From NCBI GenBank assembly GCA_900696575.1, contig CAADHD010000027.1:1-64000 (forward strand): 64,000 bases of DNA, in the 5' to 3' direction. Below, in pieces: positions 52,536-61,005 of the stretch. Position numbers and translations under genes: made by a program. The DNA comes from an uncultured Bacteroidota bacterium (GTDB lineage Bacteria > Bacteroidota > Bacteroidia > AKYH767-A > OLB10). The notes beneath the pieces were generated by a model, which searched no databases, was not told where the DNA came from, and saw nothing but the letters and a program-made list of their open reading frames with translations. The first letter of the stretch is position 1. Each line of letters begins with the position of its first letter.

Positions 52536-53453
52536 TTATAGTTTTTGAATTTTTTGAATTGAAAATGTTTTTTTAGAAATGAGTTCTATCAGATATAAGC
52601 CAGGAGGAAAATTGCTCAAATCAATTTCGCCATCATGATGAATTAATTCGAACTTTCGGCCACTGTAATCTATCAGATTAACAGTTATAAGTGATTCAAA
52701 CCCAGACTTGATTGCAATGCTACCGGTTGTCGGGTTCGGATAAATAGTTAAATGCTTGACAGGATTTTCATTTATGTTTAAGGCAGTATCTTCCGTTAAA
52801 GAAATAGCGTCAATATAATAATATGCATAAGGATAAGCTGGCGGAAAAAAAATAACAGAGGTTAGAGAGTCACTGAAAACTCTGCCAATGGTCATAAAGG
52901 TATAAGCTGAATCTGCTATAAAACGGCCGCTTACTAAAACCCAATTTGCCGTATCGGTGATAACACTATCAGTATAAAGCTGCGCATAATTTTGGATTGT
53001 AAATGGTGAGTTTACATTAAAATCAACCGTACTGAAAAAAGTGCCTATCATATTACAGGTTAGCCGGTAAAAAAGGTCGCCTACGGAAAGGTAGAAGGAA
53101 ATATTATATTTTTTGCCGATGTTTAATGGAGAAAGAAGTTGACAGGTGAACGATTCCGTAAAATTGCTAATGCTACTTGAATAAACTCCGATTCCTGTGT
53201 ATGCAAGTCCGTCTTGTGCGAATTGATAGCCTCGATAGTTGCTCGGTACCGAAGTCGTTCCATTTAACCAATCGCATTCATGGAAATAATCAGGAGTCCA
53301 TGAACTTGTATGCCATCCGACAGCTTTATCAATTTGAGAGGCAAAGTGAGGGCAACTCACCGTATCCTCAAAACTTGGATTAGGCACTAAATTAATTTGA
53401 GCAAATAAAACCTGAGAGTAAAATAAAGCGGAATAAAAGCATATTTTTTTCAT
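52536..53453 (-). CDS. Secreted T9SS cargo protein, module copy 2
   Basis: A 305-residue paralog of the protein at 50846-51793. Signal peptide MKKICFYSALFYSQVLFAQ, mature start INLVPNPSFEDTVSCPHF, then GWHTSSWTPDYFHECDWLNG and FTCQLLSPLNIG. The C-terminal sorting domain starts LTIYPNPTTGS. The open frame reaches 53507, but the signal peptide places the start at ATG 53453. Three bases separate its stop from the start of the broken head-repeat gene, the same arrangement as in copy 1. Confidence 0.82.
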   Translation of the reverse strand: MKKICFYSALFYSQVLFAQINLVPNPSFEDTVSCPHFASQIDKAVGWHTSSWTPDYFHECDWLNGTTSVPSNYRGYQFAQDGLAYTGIGVYSSSISNFTESFTCQLLSPLNIGKKYNISFYLSVGDLFYRLTCNMIGTFFSTVDFNVNSPFTIQNYAQLYTDSVITDTANWVLVSGRFIADSAYTFMTIGRVFSDSLTSVIFFPPAYPYAYYYIDAISLTEDTALNINENPVKHLTIYPNPTTGSIAIKSGFESLITVNLIDYSGRKFELIHHDGEIDLSNFPPGLYLIELISKKTFSIQKIQKL

Positions 53454-53510
53454 GCGTGTAAAATTAATATAAAAGAATTTTTTTAAAAAAAACGAGTAGC
53501 CATTCAAATA

Positions 53511-55049
53511 CTATCCCGCCCAGCCTTCTCTGTCTAAACTGCGGTATTGAATGGCTTCGGCTAAATGTTCTGTGCGGATTTGTTCGCTGCTGTCAAGGTC
53601 TGCAATGGTGCGCGACACTTTCAGGATGCGGTCATAAGCGCGGGCGCTAAGGCCGAGCTTTTCCATAGCGGTTTTCAGCAGTTGTGTTCCGGCTTCGGGT
53701 ATTTGACAATACTCAGGAAGTTGCTTGGCAGAAATCTGTGCATTGCAGTAAACGCCCGGATTGTCTTTAAACCTTTCTGATTGTATTTCTCTTGCATTTA
53801 CCACCCGTTGCCTTACGGATTCACTTTTCTCGGATGCTTTCTGTTTGGATAGTTCATTAAAGGAAACAGGAGTTACTTCCACATGCAGGTCAATGCGGTC
53901 TAACAGCGGCCCTGAAATTTTGTTCAGGTATTTCTGCACTACGCCCGGGGCACACACACATTCTTTTTCGGGATGATTAAAAAATCCGCAAGGACATGGA
54001 TTCATGCTTGCCACCAACATGAACGATGCAGGGTATTCAATCGAAAATTTTGCCCGCGAGATGGTTACCTTTCTTTCTTCCAGAGGCTGGCGCATTACTT
54101 CGAGTACGGTGCGTTTAAATTCGGGCAACTCATCCAGAAACAACACCCCGTTATGCGCCAAAGAAATTTCACCGGGCTGCGGAACGCCTCCGCCACCTAC
54201 CAGCGCTACATCGCTGATGGTATGATGGGGAGCGCGAAACGGACGGATGGAAATCAGCGATGCCTGTTTTCCGGTTTTACCGGCAACGGAATGAATCTTG
54301 GTTGTTTCGAGCGCTTCGTGCAATGACAATGGCGGAAGAATAGTAGGAAGCCTTTTGGCTAACATCGTTTTTCCTGCACCGGGCGGACCAATGAGGATAA
54401 CATTATGCCCTCCGGCTGCAGCAATTTCCAGCGCGCGTTTTATGTTTTCCTGTCCTTTCACTTCGCTGAAATCAAATTCGCTTTCGCTCTGGCGGGCATA
54501 AAATTCTTCGCGGGTGTTTACCACCGTTCGGGTTAATGATCCATTGCCTGTAAAAAAATCAATCACTTCGCGCATGGAAGTAACGCCATACACTTCCAGT
54601 TCGTCAACAATAGCTGCTTCGCGTGCATTGGCCTCGGGCAGGATGAAACCTTTAAACCCTGCTTTGTGTGCTTCAATAGCAATGGGCAAGGCTCCTTTGA
54701 TGGGCTGCAATCCTCCGTCAAGCGATAATTCGCCCATAATCATGTAATGTTCCAGATCGGGAGCATCAATCTGCTGGCTGGCGGCCAGTATTCCCATGGC
54801 AATGGTAAGATCGTAAGACGAACCTTCTTTACGTATATCAGCCGGAGCCATATTTACTGTGGTTTTCATACCCGGCATTTTAAAGCCGATGTTTTTCAAT
54901 GCAGCTTCAATACGTTGCTGACTTTCCTTAACGGCATTGTCAGGCAGACCTACCAGAAAAAATTTACTACCCTGAGAACAGTTTACTTCAACCGTAATGG
55001 TAGTGGCATTGATTCCATACACTGCGCAGCCATACGTTTTAACAAGCAT
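53511..55049 (-). CDS. comM: YifB/ComM family Mg-chelatase-like ATPase
   Basis: A 512-residue AAA+ protein. The N-terminal Lon-like fold domain starts MLVKTYGCAVYGINATTITVEV and has VGLPDNAVKESQQRIEAAL. Walker A is GPPGAGKT near 220, and the Walker B region is LFLDELPEF. The C-terminal part carries the CPCG motif and ARAYDRILKVSRTIADLD. ComM is a hexameric helicase that promotes branch migration in natural transformation of Gram-negatives; the same family is widespread in non-competent species. It is the third gene of dsbD-gmhA-comM, 11 bases after gmhA. Confidence 0.92.
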   Translation of the reverse strand: MLVKTYGCAVYGINATTITVEVNCSQGSKFFLVGLPDNAVKESQQRIEAALKNIGFKMPGMKTTVNMAPADIRKEGSSYDLTIAMGILAASQQIDAPDLEHYMIMGELSLDGGLQPIKGALPIAIEAHKAGFKGFILPEANAREAAIVDELEVYGVTSMREVIDFFTGNGSLTRTVVNTREEFYARQSESEFDFSEVKGQENIKRALEIAAAGGHNVILIGPPGAGKTMLAKRLPTILPPLSLHEALETTKIHSVAGKTGKQASLISIRPFRAPHHTISDVALVGGGGVPQPGEISLAHNGVLFLDELPEFKRTVLEVMRQPLEERKVTISRAKFSIEYPASFMLVASMNPCPCGFFNHPEKECVCAPGVVQKYLNKISGPLLDRIDLHVEVTPVSFNELSKQKASEKSESVRQRVVNAREIQSERFKDNPGVYCNAQISAKQLPEYCQIPEAGTQLLKTAMEKLGLSARAYDRILKVSRTIADLDSSEQIRTEHLAEAIQYRSLDREGWAG

Positions 55050-55060
55050 AATTAAATCAA

Positions 55061-55633
55061 TTAAGCAAGCGCTTTTTCAATTAACAGGATGAGGCAGTGA
55101 ATTACCTTTATATGGATTTCCTGAGCGCGGTCGGCATAAGGGGTATGCGGAGCGCGTATTTCCACCTCGGCCATTGTTTTCAGTTTACCTCCGTCTTTTC
55201 CTGTCAGTGCTATTATTTTCATTCCTTTATTCTGTGCAGCATGAGCCGCCTGAACAATATTTTCTGAATTTCCGCTGGTGCTTATGCACAGCAGCACATC
55301 ACCTTTATTTCCCATGCCTTCCACAAAACGGGAAAAGACAAACTGAAAACCGTAATCGTTGCCGGTGCAGGTAAGGTATGACGGGTCGCAGATGGCAATG
55401 GCGGGTAATGGTTTACGGTCATCACGGAACCGGCCGCAAAGCTCTTCGGCAAAGTGCATGGCATCGCACATACTTCCACCGTTGCCGCAGGAAATAATTT
55501 TTCCGCCCTGCTTTAACGATTCAATCATCAAAGCGGCTGCTTTTTCTATTTGCTGAACGGAATGTTCATCCGCAAGAAATTTTTCGAGCGATTGTTTCGC
55601 TTCTTCCAATTGCTGACGGATAAGTTCTTTCAT
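55061..55633 (-). CDS. gmhA: Sedoheptulose-7-phosphate isomerase
   Basis: A 190-residue SIS-domain isomerase making D-glycero-D-manno-heptose-7-phosphate. The motif [17 protein letters not shown] is the GmhA phosphate loop with metal histidine, and [14 protein letters not shown] is the second phosphate loop. [19 protein letters not shown] supplies the late E, Q and H residues. DiaA is a close relative but lacks the same active-site set. The open frame reaches TTG 55639, while ATG 55633 is preferred. The next enzyme, a heptose kinase, is at 31.0-32.0 kb, so the pathway is split. Confidence 0.9.
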   Translation of the reverse strand: MKELIRQQLEEAKQSLEKFLADEHSVQQIEKAAALMIESLKQGGKIISCGNGGSMCDAMHFAEELCGRFRDDRKPLPAIAICDPSYLTCTGNDYGFQFVFSRFVEGMGNKGDVLLCISTSGNSENIVQAAHAAQNKGMKIIALTGKDGGKLKTMAEVEIRAPHTPYADRAQEIHIKVIHCLILLIEKALA

Positions 55634-55642
55634 CTTCAAAAA

Positions 55643-57655
55643 TCAATTTCTTTTTCTGAAACGGCACAGGCCTTCTTCAAGAAAACGGTTGTAAACTTCT
55701 ATTTCGGGAGTGTAGCCGCGGGGTTTGGCCAACAGTTTTCCGTTAGGGTCGAGCAGAACGTAATATGGCTGTGAGTTGGTATGATAAACAGCAGCCTGCA
55801 TTTCGCTCCACTTGTTGCCGGTGGTGCGAATGCGTTTTCCGGTAACCGGAGAAACATATTGTTTATCGGCCGGCAAGGGAGTTTTATCATCCACATAAAG
55901 TGAAATGAGCACATAATCTTCGCGGAGTTTTTTCAACACGCGGCTGTCGCTCCATACATTGTCTTCCATCTTACGGCAATTCACACAGCTCCATCCTGTA
56001 TAATCAACCATCACAGGTTTATTGTTGTTCTTCGCATACCGCATGCCTTCTTCGTAGTCGTGAAAACAGCTTAATCCGTGCGGGCAATGATCGCCTGCCT
56101 GTCCGGTGTTCCATTCCCTGTAAAATTCGGGAGGCGGAAAACCGCTGATGAGTTTAAGCGGGGCCCCCCAAAGGCCGGGAACCAGATAAACAGTGAATGA
56201 CAAGGTGAGAATGGCCATGAGTAAGCGCGGAATGCCGATGTGCTGAACTTCGCTGTCGTGTTCAAACTTCAGCCAGCCCAGCAAATAAATTCCCATCAGG
56301 CCGAAAATGACAATCCAAAGAGTAAGGAAAATTTCGCGTTGCAGGAAGCCCCAGTGATAAGCAAGATCAACATTGCTTAAAAATTTGAAGGCAAGAGCCA
56401 GTTCAAGAAATCCGAGCGAAACTTTAACGGTGTTTAGCCATCCGCCAGACTTTGGCAACGAATTAAGCCATCCCGGAAATGCTGCAAACAGAGCAAAAGG
56501 CAACGCAAGCGCTAAAGCAAAACCGCTCATGCCGGCCAACGGACCGAGATAACTGCGGCCATGCGCTGCTTCAACTAACAATGTTCCGATGATTGGTCCG
56601 GTACATGAAAACGAAACAAGCGAAAGCGTAAAAGCCATGAAAAAAATTCCAATCAACCCGCCTTTATCGCTGGCCTGATCAGCTTTGTTTATCCATGAGC
56701 TTGGCAGTACAATTTCAAAGGCACCGAAAAAGGAAATAGCGAAAATCAGGAAAATAAAAAAGAAAGCAAGGTTGAAGAAAGCATTGCTGGCTAACTCATT
56801 CAAGGCATCGCTGCCCAGTGTAACGGTAACCAATAATCCCAGTCCTACATAAATAACCATGATGAACAAGGCATAGATTAAGGCATTGATTACTCCTTTT
56901 CTGCGGTTGCCGCTGCGTTTGGTAAAAAAGCTTACGGTTAGCGGAATCATAGGGAATACACAAGGTGTAAGCAGGGCTAATAATCCGCCTATCATTCCAC
57001 CGATAAAAATTCCCCAAAGCGATGAGTAATCTTTTACTGCTCCTTCGGTTTCTCCGCAGCCTTCTTCGAGATAAGAATAATCAAGCATGTTGTCCGGTGG
57101 CGATAGCCCTGCTTGTGTTTTAGAAGTGGTATCAATTACCGGAGCCGGAGTATCAATGGTTGACGAGGTTTCGGGCGGAGCATCACTTCCGGTTTTTCCT
57201 TCGTTGATTTTAAAAACAAACTCGGCATCATCAGGCGGCAAACACATTTTATCATCGCAAATCTGATAGCCTATGCTTGCGTTGATTTGAAACGGTGCCT
57301 GATTTTTGATTTTTATTTTCTGTGAGAAGAAAGCACCATCGCTCAGGTAAGTAACTTCAAAACCCCAGGTGGCATCCATCATTTTATGACCGCCTGTTTC
57401 TTTGGGTTTGCCCAGCAATTCATAATCATTGGATTTGGCGAAGGTGATTTCAGTAGGTATCGGGCCATCGCCTTCAATTACCTGCCCGTAAATATGCCAT
57501 CCTTTTTCAATAATGGGTTTAAAGATGAGCGTGGCTTCGGTTTCGTTTTTCTGTTCAACGGAAGAAGACCACTTAATTGGATTCAGAATCTGAGCCTTGG
57601 CGGCAACGGAGAAAAGTAACAGGAGAGCGGCAAGCCCAAAGCGCCTCAACATCAT
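55643..57655 (-). CDS. dsbD: Thiol:disulfide interchange protein DsbD
   Basis: A 670-residue transmembrane reductant carrier. The order is a signal peptide (ending AAKA), an N-terminal periplasmic domain with QICDDKMCLPPDDAEF, an eight-helix core with redox cysteines C232 (TPCVFPMIPLTVSF) and C351 (SFSCTGPIIGTL), and a C-terminal thioredoxin domain with C557-VN-C560 (WSCVNCRKME). It passes electrons from cytoplasmic thioredoxin to periplasmic proteins. The long linker near 150-185 is rich in T, S, P and D. It ends 9 bases before the gmhA ATG and heads the three-gene unit. Confidence 0.94.
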   Translation of the reverse strand: MMLRRFGLAALLLLFSVAAKAQILNPIKWSSSVEQKNETEATLIFKPIIEKGWHIYGQVIEGDGPIPTEITFAKSNDYELLGKPKETGGHKMMDATWGFEVTYLSDGAFFSQKIKIKNQAPFQINASIGYQICDDKMCLPPDDAEFVFKINEGKTGSDAPPETSSTIDTPAPVIDTTSKTQAGLSPPDNMLDYSYLEEGCGETEGAVKDYSSLWGIFIGGMIGGLLALLTPCVFPMIPLTVSFFTKRSGNRRKGVINALIYALFIMVIYVGLGLLVTVTLGSDALNELASNAFFNLAFFFIFLIFAISFFGAFEIVLPSSWINKADQASDKGGLIGIFFMAFTLSLVSFSCTGPIIGTLLVEAAHGRSYLGPLAGMSGFALALALPFALFAAFPGWLNSLPKSGGWLNTVKVSLGFLELALAFKFLSNVDLAYHWGFLQREIFLTLWIVIFGLMGIYLLGWLKFEHDSEVQHIGIPRLLMAILTLSFTVYLVPGLWGAPLKLISGFPPPEFYREWNTGQAGDHCPHGLSCFHDYEEGMRYAKNNNKPVMVDYTGWSCVNCRKMEDNVWSDSRVLKKLREDYVLISLYVDDKTPLPADKQYVSPVTGKRIRTTGNKWSEMQAAVYHTNSQPYYVLLDPNGKLLAKPRGYTPEIEVYNRFLEEGLCRFRKRN

Positions 57656-57843
57656 AACTTACAGTTTTCGAAAAGGAGCGTAAAAATAGTATTTAGGATG
57701 CAGTTGGTAGACAGGAGGTATGAAGCTGAGCGCATTTGGTTTAGCTAATCGTAGTTTTTACCTCTTTATTTCATAGACCATTAACATTACAATTACAGCA
57801 CTCCCCAATTTCCCCTCCCGTTTTCCGTTTTAATTTCTGTCTA

Positions 57844-57851
57844 TACCTTTG
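57844..57851 (+). promoter_or_regulatory. Candidate -7 box upstream of the outer-membrane protein gene at 57868
   Basis: TACCTTTG fits TAnnTTTG and ends 16 bases before the ATG. At the -33 position only TTT is found. The 212-base gap between dsbD and this gene contains nothing else I can recognise. Confidence 0.45.
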
Positions 57852-57867
57852 AATAAACCCATCCGCT

Positions 57868-58686
57868 ATGAAAAAAATCGTCCTTGCACTGTTCATATTC
57901 TTTCCTGCATTTCTCTTCGCTCAGGATGTAATCTACTTGAAAAACGGAACTGAAATTAAAGCCCATGTTAAAGAAGTAGGTGTTTATGATATCCGTTACA
58001 AACGCGCTGATAATGCTGACGGGCCGATGATGGTGCTGATGAAAACAGAAGTGAATAAAATCAAGTATGAAAACGGAAGCACTGATGTTTTTAATGCTGC
58101 AGTTAAAACAACGGGTGAGCAGGAAGTTACTGATTACAAATTCAGCTTTATGCCTTTTCTCGGAGTTTCAACCACTACTGATAATTATGACCGCGCCATG
58201 GCCGGAGGCACTGCCGGTGTTGAAGCTGTTTTTCCAACTGCCAATTTGCGATGGGCTATCATGCTCAGGCTGGCTTACACCATTCATAATTTTAATTTGA
58301 ACTATTCCGTTCCGGTTGTTTGCGATTCGCCTCCCTGCTATCCCGGTTATGAAAATAAAACGACTTCGGGTTTGCAGCATATTATCAGTCCGGGTATCGG
58401 AATCCGTTTTCAATCGCTGCCGGCTCCTGCCCGGTTTTATGTTCATGCTGTTTTCGGAATGCAAACAATGGGTTATTCCGGCCTTGACCCGATTATCAGC
58501 AAGCGATGGATGTCGGGTTTGGAATCATCCATTGGCATTGGCGGTGAGTTTAACAAAAAGTTTAATGTGGGCATGAGGATAAACAACGGTTCAAACCACA
58601 GGGTGAGCAGCATTTATGGCAATTATTATGAAAGTGATTACAGCAACAACAACTCCGTGCAGATGATTTTCGGAATGCTGTTTTAA
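57868..58686 (+). CDS. Secreted/outer-membrane beta-barrel protein with N-terminal 'IYLKNG' module
   Basis: A 272-residue protein with signal peptide MKKIVLALFIFFPAFLFAQ. Residues 20-85 (DVIYLKNGTEIKAHVKEVG, then VNKIKYENGSTDVF) form a small beta module frequent in Bacteroidota envelope proteins. The rest, from FSFMPFLGVSTTTDN, is a beta-barrel whose last strand ends MIFGMLF with a terminal phenylalanine. Function unknown. A related N-terminal module appears in the protein at 63201-63815. It stands alone between divergent dsbD and the helicase. Confidence 0.75.
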   Translation: MKKIVLALFIFFPAFLFAQDVIYLKNGTEIKAHVKEVGVYDIRYKRADNADGPMMVLMKTEVNKIKYENGSTDVFNAAVKTTGEQEVTDYKFSFMPFLGVSTTTDNYDRAMAGGTAGVEAVFPTANLRWAIMLRLAYTIHNFNLNYSVPVVCDSPPCYPGYENKTTSGLQHIISPGIGIRFQSLPAPARFYVHAVFGMQTMGYSGLDPIISKRWMSGLESSIGIGGEFNKKFNVGMRINNGSNHRVSSIYGNYYESDYSNNNSVQMIFGMLF

Positions 58687-58833
58687 ATCTGCTCAGCTGC
58701 AACCAACCTCCTTCCGCAGTACCTGCTCAGGTTAACTGCATTTATGCAGACATTAGTTACAAAAGTCTCTCTTCTTCATTTTTACGTCTCTCTACTTTTT
58801 ACTAAATAACATACTTTCGCTCCACTAAACCTT

Positions 58834-61005
58834 ATGGCGAACCTAGAACTTCAGTTAGCCGAAAACTTTGCCCTGCATACCGATGAAAACATGTTCATTA
58901 CCGGCAATGCAGGAACCGGCAAAACCACATTATTAAAAAAGATAGTTGACAATTCTTTTAAGAATACACTCGTAGCAGCGCCTACCGGTGTGGCAGCTAT
59001 CAATGCCGGTGGCGTTACGCTGCACTCGCTTTTTCAACTTCCGGTTACCAGTTTTATTCCGGCTGATGATGCCTGCAACCCGGCTGTGTTTACCAACCGA
59101 TACATGCTGCTGCGTCATTTAAAACTGAGCAAGGAAAAAATTACGCTGCTGCGCGAACTCGAACAGTTGATTATTGACGAAGCCAGCATGGTACGCAGCG
59201 ATGTGCTCGATGCGGTTGATTTTGTTTTGCGTGCCGTAAGAAAAAATAAACATCCCTTTGGCGGAGTGCAGGTAGTGATGATTGGCGATTTGCACCAGTT
59301 GCCGCCCGTGATGAAAGACCATGAATGGGAAACACTGCAGCAGTTTTATCAAAGCCCTTATTTTTTCGATTCACTGATCTGGCAGGATGCTAATCCGGTG
59401 TATATTGAACTGATGGAAATTTTCAGGCAGCGCGATGAGCGGTTCATCCGTTTACTGAACAACATACGCAACCGCGAACCCGATGAAGATGATTTTAAAT
59501 TGCTCACACAGCGTTACCGCCCGCAGGATGAAACCGAAAATAATTTCATCCTGCTTACTACACATAATTACAAAGCCGATCAGGTTAATCTGGAAAAACT
59601 GAATAAGACGGATGGAAAACTGTTTTCCTATTTGGCAGAGGTTAAGGAAGACTTTCCTGAGCATTTGTTTCCCTGCGAAAAGAAACTTACGCTCAAACAG
59701 GGAGCAAGGGTGATGTTTATGAAAAACGATACGATGGAAGGGCAGTATTACAACGGCTTAACCGGAACGGTAACTCATCTCAATGAAAAAGAAGTAGTAG
59801 TTACTACCGATGACGGCAAAGAACTGAACGTTAAAAAATACACATGGGAAAACATCAAGTACATGACTAATGGCGAAACCGGAAAAATCCACAAAGAGCC
59901 GGCAGGAACATTCCGTCAGTATCCTTTACGGCTGGCCTGGGCGGTTACCATTCACAAAAGCCAGGGATTAACGTTTGACAAAGTGATGGTTGATGCAGGA
60001 AAATCATTTGCGCCCGGCCAAGTATATGTGGCTTTAAGCCGCTGCCGGTCACTGGAAGGAATTGTATTGCTTTCAAAAATTACTTCAGAAGTTTTGTTCA
60101 GCGACAGCCGCGTTCTGGAGTTTTCATCGTACTCAAAAAACAATGCTGCATTGCAATCAAGGCTTGAAGATGCGCGTACGCAGTATTCCGTTCGCCAGTT
60201 ATCGCTCATCTTCCGGTTTGAAAAACTTAAAAATTCCATCAGCCTGTGGGAAGATAGTTTTAAAGATTCCGAATTTCCTTTGAAAGAGAAAGCAATTGAA
60301 ACACTTGAAAAAATAAATGAGCTGATGATTGCTTTGGATGAGGTGTCAGGTAAATTCAACAAACAGTTGGATCAGCTAATTCCCTTGGCGTTGACCAGCA
60401 GCGAACATCAATATCTGTTAATTGAGCGCTGCTCCAAAGCGATTGATTACTTCACCGGTGAACTTTATCACAAGATTATTCTTCCGGTGAATGAGTACAT
60501 CAATCAATTGGCATTTAAAACAAAAGTGAAGCGCCATGTCAATGCAGCTATGGAGTTGAGCAATTATGTATGGCAGAATATCAGCCGGTTATATCAGGCT
60601 CAGTTTAATGGAGTGAGATTGTATGCAGGCGAAATCAGGTTTAAAAGAGAAGAGCTTGTGGTAGCGCAATCATCATCCACCAAAAAGAAAAAGGTAAAAG
60701 GCGATTCAATACTGGATACGTTTGCTTTATTTCAGCAGAAAAAAACAATAGAAGAAATTGCGGAAATAAGAAGCCTTGCCCGAAGCACTATCAAAGGCCA
60801 TTTTGCCGAACTGATAAAAAAGAACAAGGTGGATATTCATGAAGTGTTGCCGCACGATTCGATTTCCATCATCCGTACTGCCATTAATAAATCAGGCAGC
60901 ACAAGCTTTACGGAAGTGCGCAATCATCTTCCCGAGGGATTTGATTTAAACGAAGTAAGAATGGTGGTAAACTGGATAGAAGCCGGAAAAATTTTCAGGG
61001 TTTAA
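58834..61005 (+). CDS. PIF1-like DNA helicase with C-terminal helix-turn-helix domain
   Basis: A 723-residue superfamily 1B helicase. Walker A is GNAGTGKT (24-31), motif II is LIIDEASMV, motif III is VMIGDLHQLPPV, and the UvrD_C_2 region has AVTIHKSQGLTFDKV and YVALSRCRSLEG. The C-terminal 120 residues contain a basic linker (KKKKVKGDSILDTFALF) and an HTH_40-like motif (EIAEIRSLARSTIKGHFAEL). PIF1/RecD2-type enzymes unwind 5'-3' and resolve G-quadruplexes or stalled forks. The 3' end overlaps the convergent membrane protein gene by 4 bases. TACTTTCG at 58812-58819, a near fit to the -7 consensus, lies 14 bases before the start. Confidence 0.9.
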   Translation: MANLELQLAENFALHTDENMFITGNAGTGKTTLLKKIVDNSFKNTLVAAPTGVAAINAGGVTLHSLFQLPVTSFIPADDACNPAVFTNRYMLLRHLKLSKEKITLLRELEQLIIDEASMVRSDVLDAVDFVLRAVRKNKHPFGGVQVVMIGDLHQLPPVMKDHEWETLQQFYQSPYFFDSLIWQDANPVYIELMEIFRQRDERFIRLLNNIRNREPDEDDFKLLTQRYRPQDETENNFILLTTHNYKADQVNLEKLNKTDGKLFSYLAEVKEDFPEHLFPCEKKLTLKQGARVMFMKNDTMEGQYYNGLTGTVTHLNEKEVVVTTDDGKELNVKKYTWENIKYMTNGETGKIHKEPAGTFRQYPLRLAWAVTIHKSQGLTFDKVMVDAGKSFAPGQVYVALSRCRSLEGIVLLSKITSEVLFSDSRVLEFSSYSKNNAALQSRLEDARTQYSVRQLSLIFRFEKLKNSISLWEDSFKDSEFPLKEKAIETLEKINELMIALDEVSGKFNKQLDQLIPLALTSSEHQYLLIERCSKAIDYFTGELYHKIILPVNEYINQLAFKTKVKRHVNAAMELSNYVWQNISRLYQAQFNGVRLYAGEIRFKREELVVAQSSSTKKKKVKGDSILDTFALFQQKKTIEEIAEIRSLARSTIKGHFAELIKKNKVDIHEVLPHDSISIIRTAINKSGSTSFTEVRNHLPEGFDLNEVRMVVNWIEAGKIFRV

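Noticed and set aside
53454-53507. N-terminal extension of the T9SS cargo protein to 53507
   Set aside because: A clean signal peptide begins at ATG 53453; the extra residues would precede it and abolish export.
57656-57867. Possible small RNA or riboswitch in the 212-base gap upstream of the barrel gene
   Set aside because: I could not find stable paired stems or known motif cores; only a -7 box is supported.
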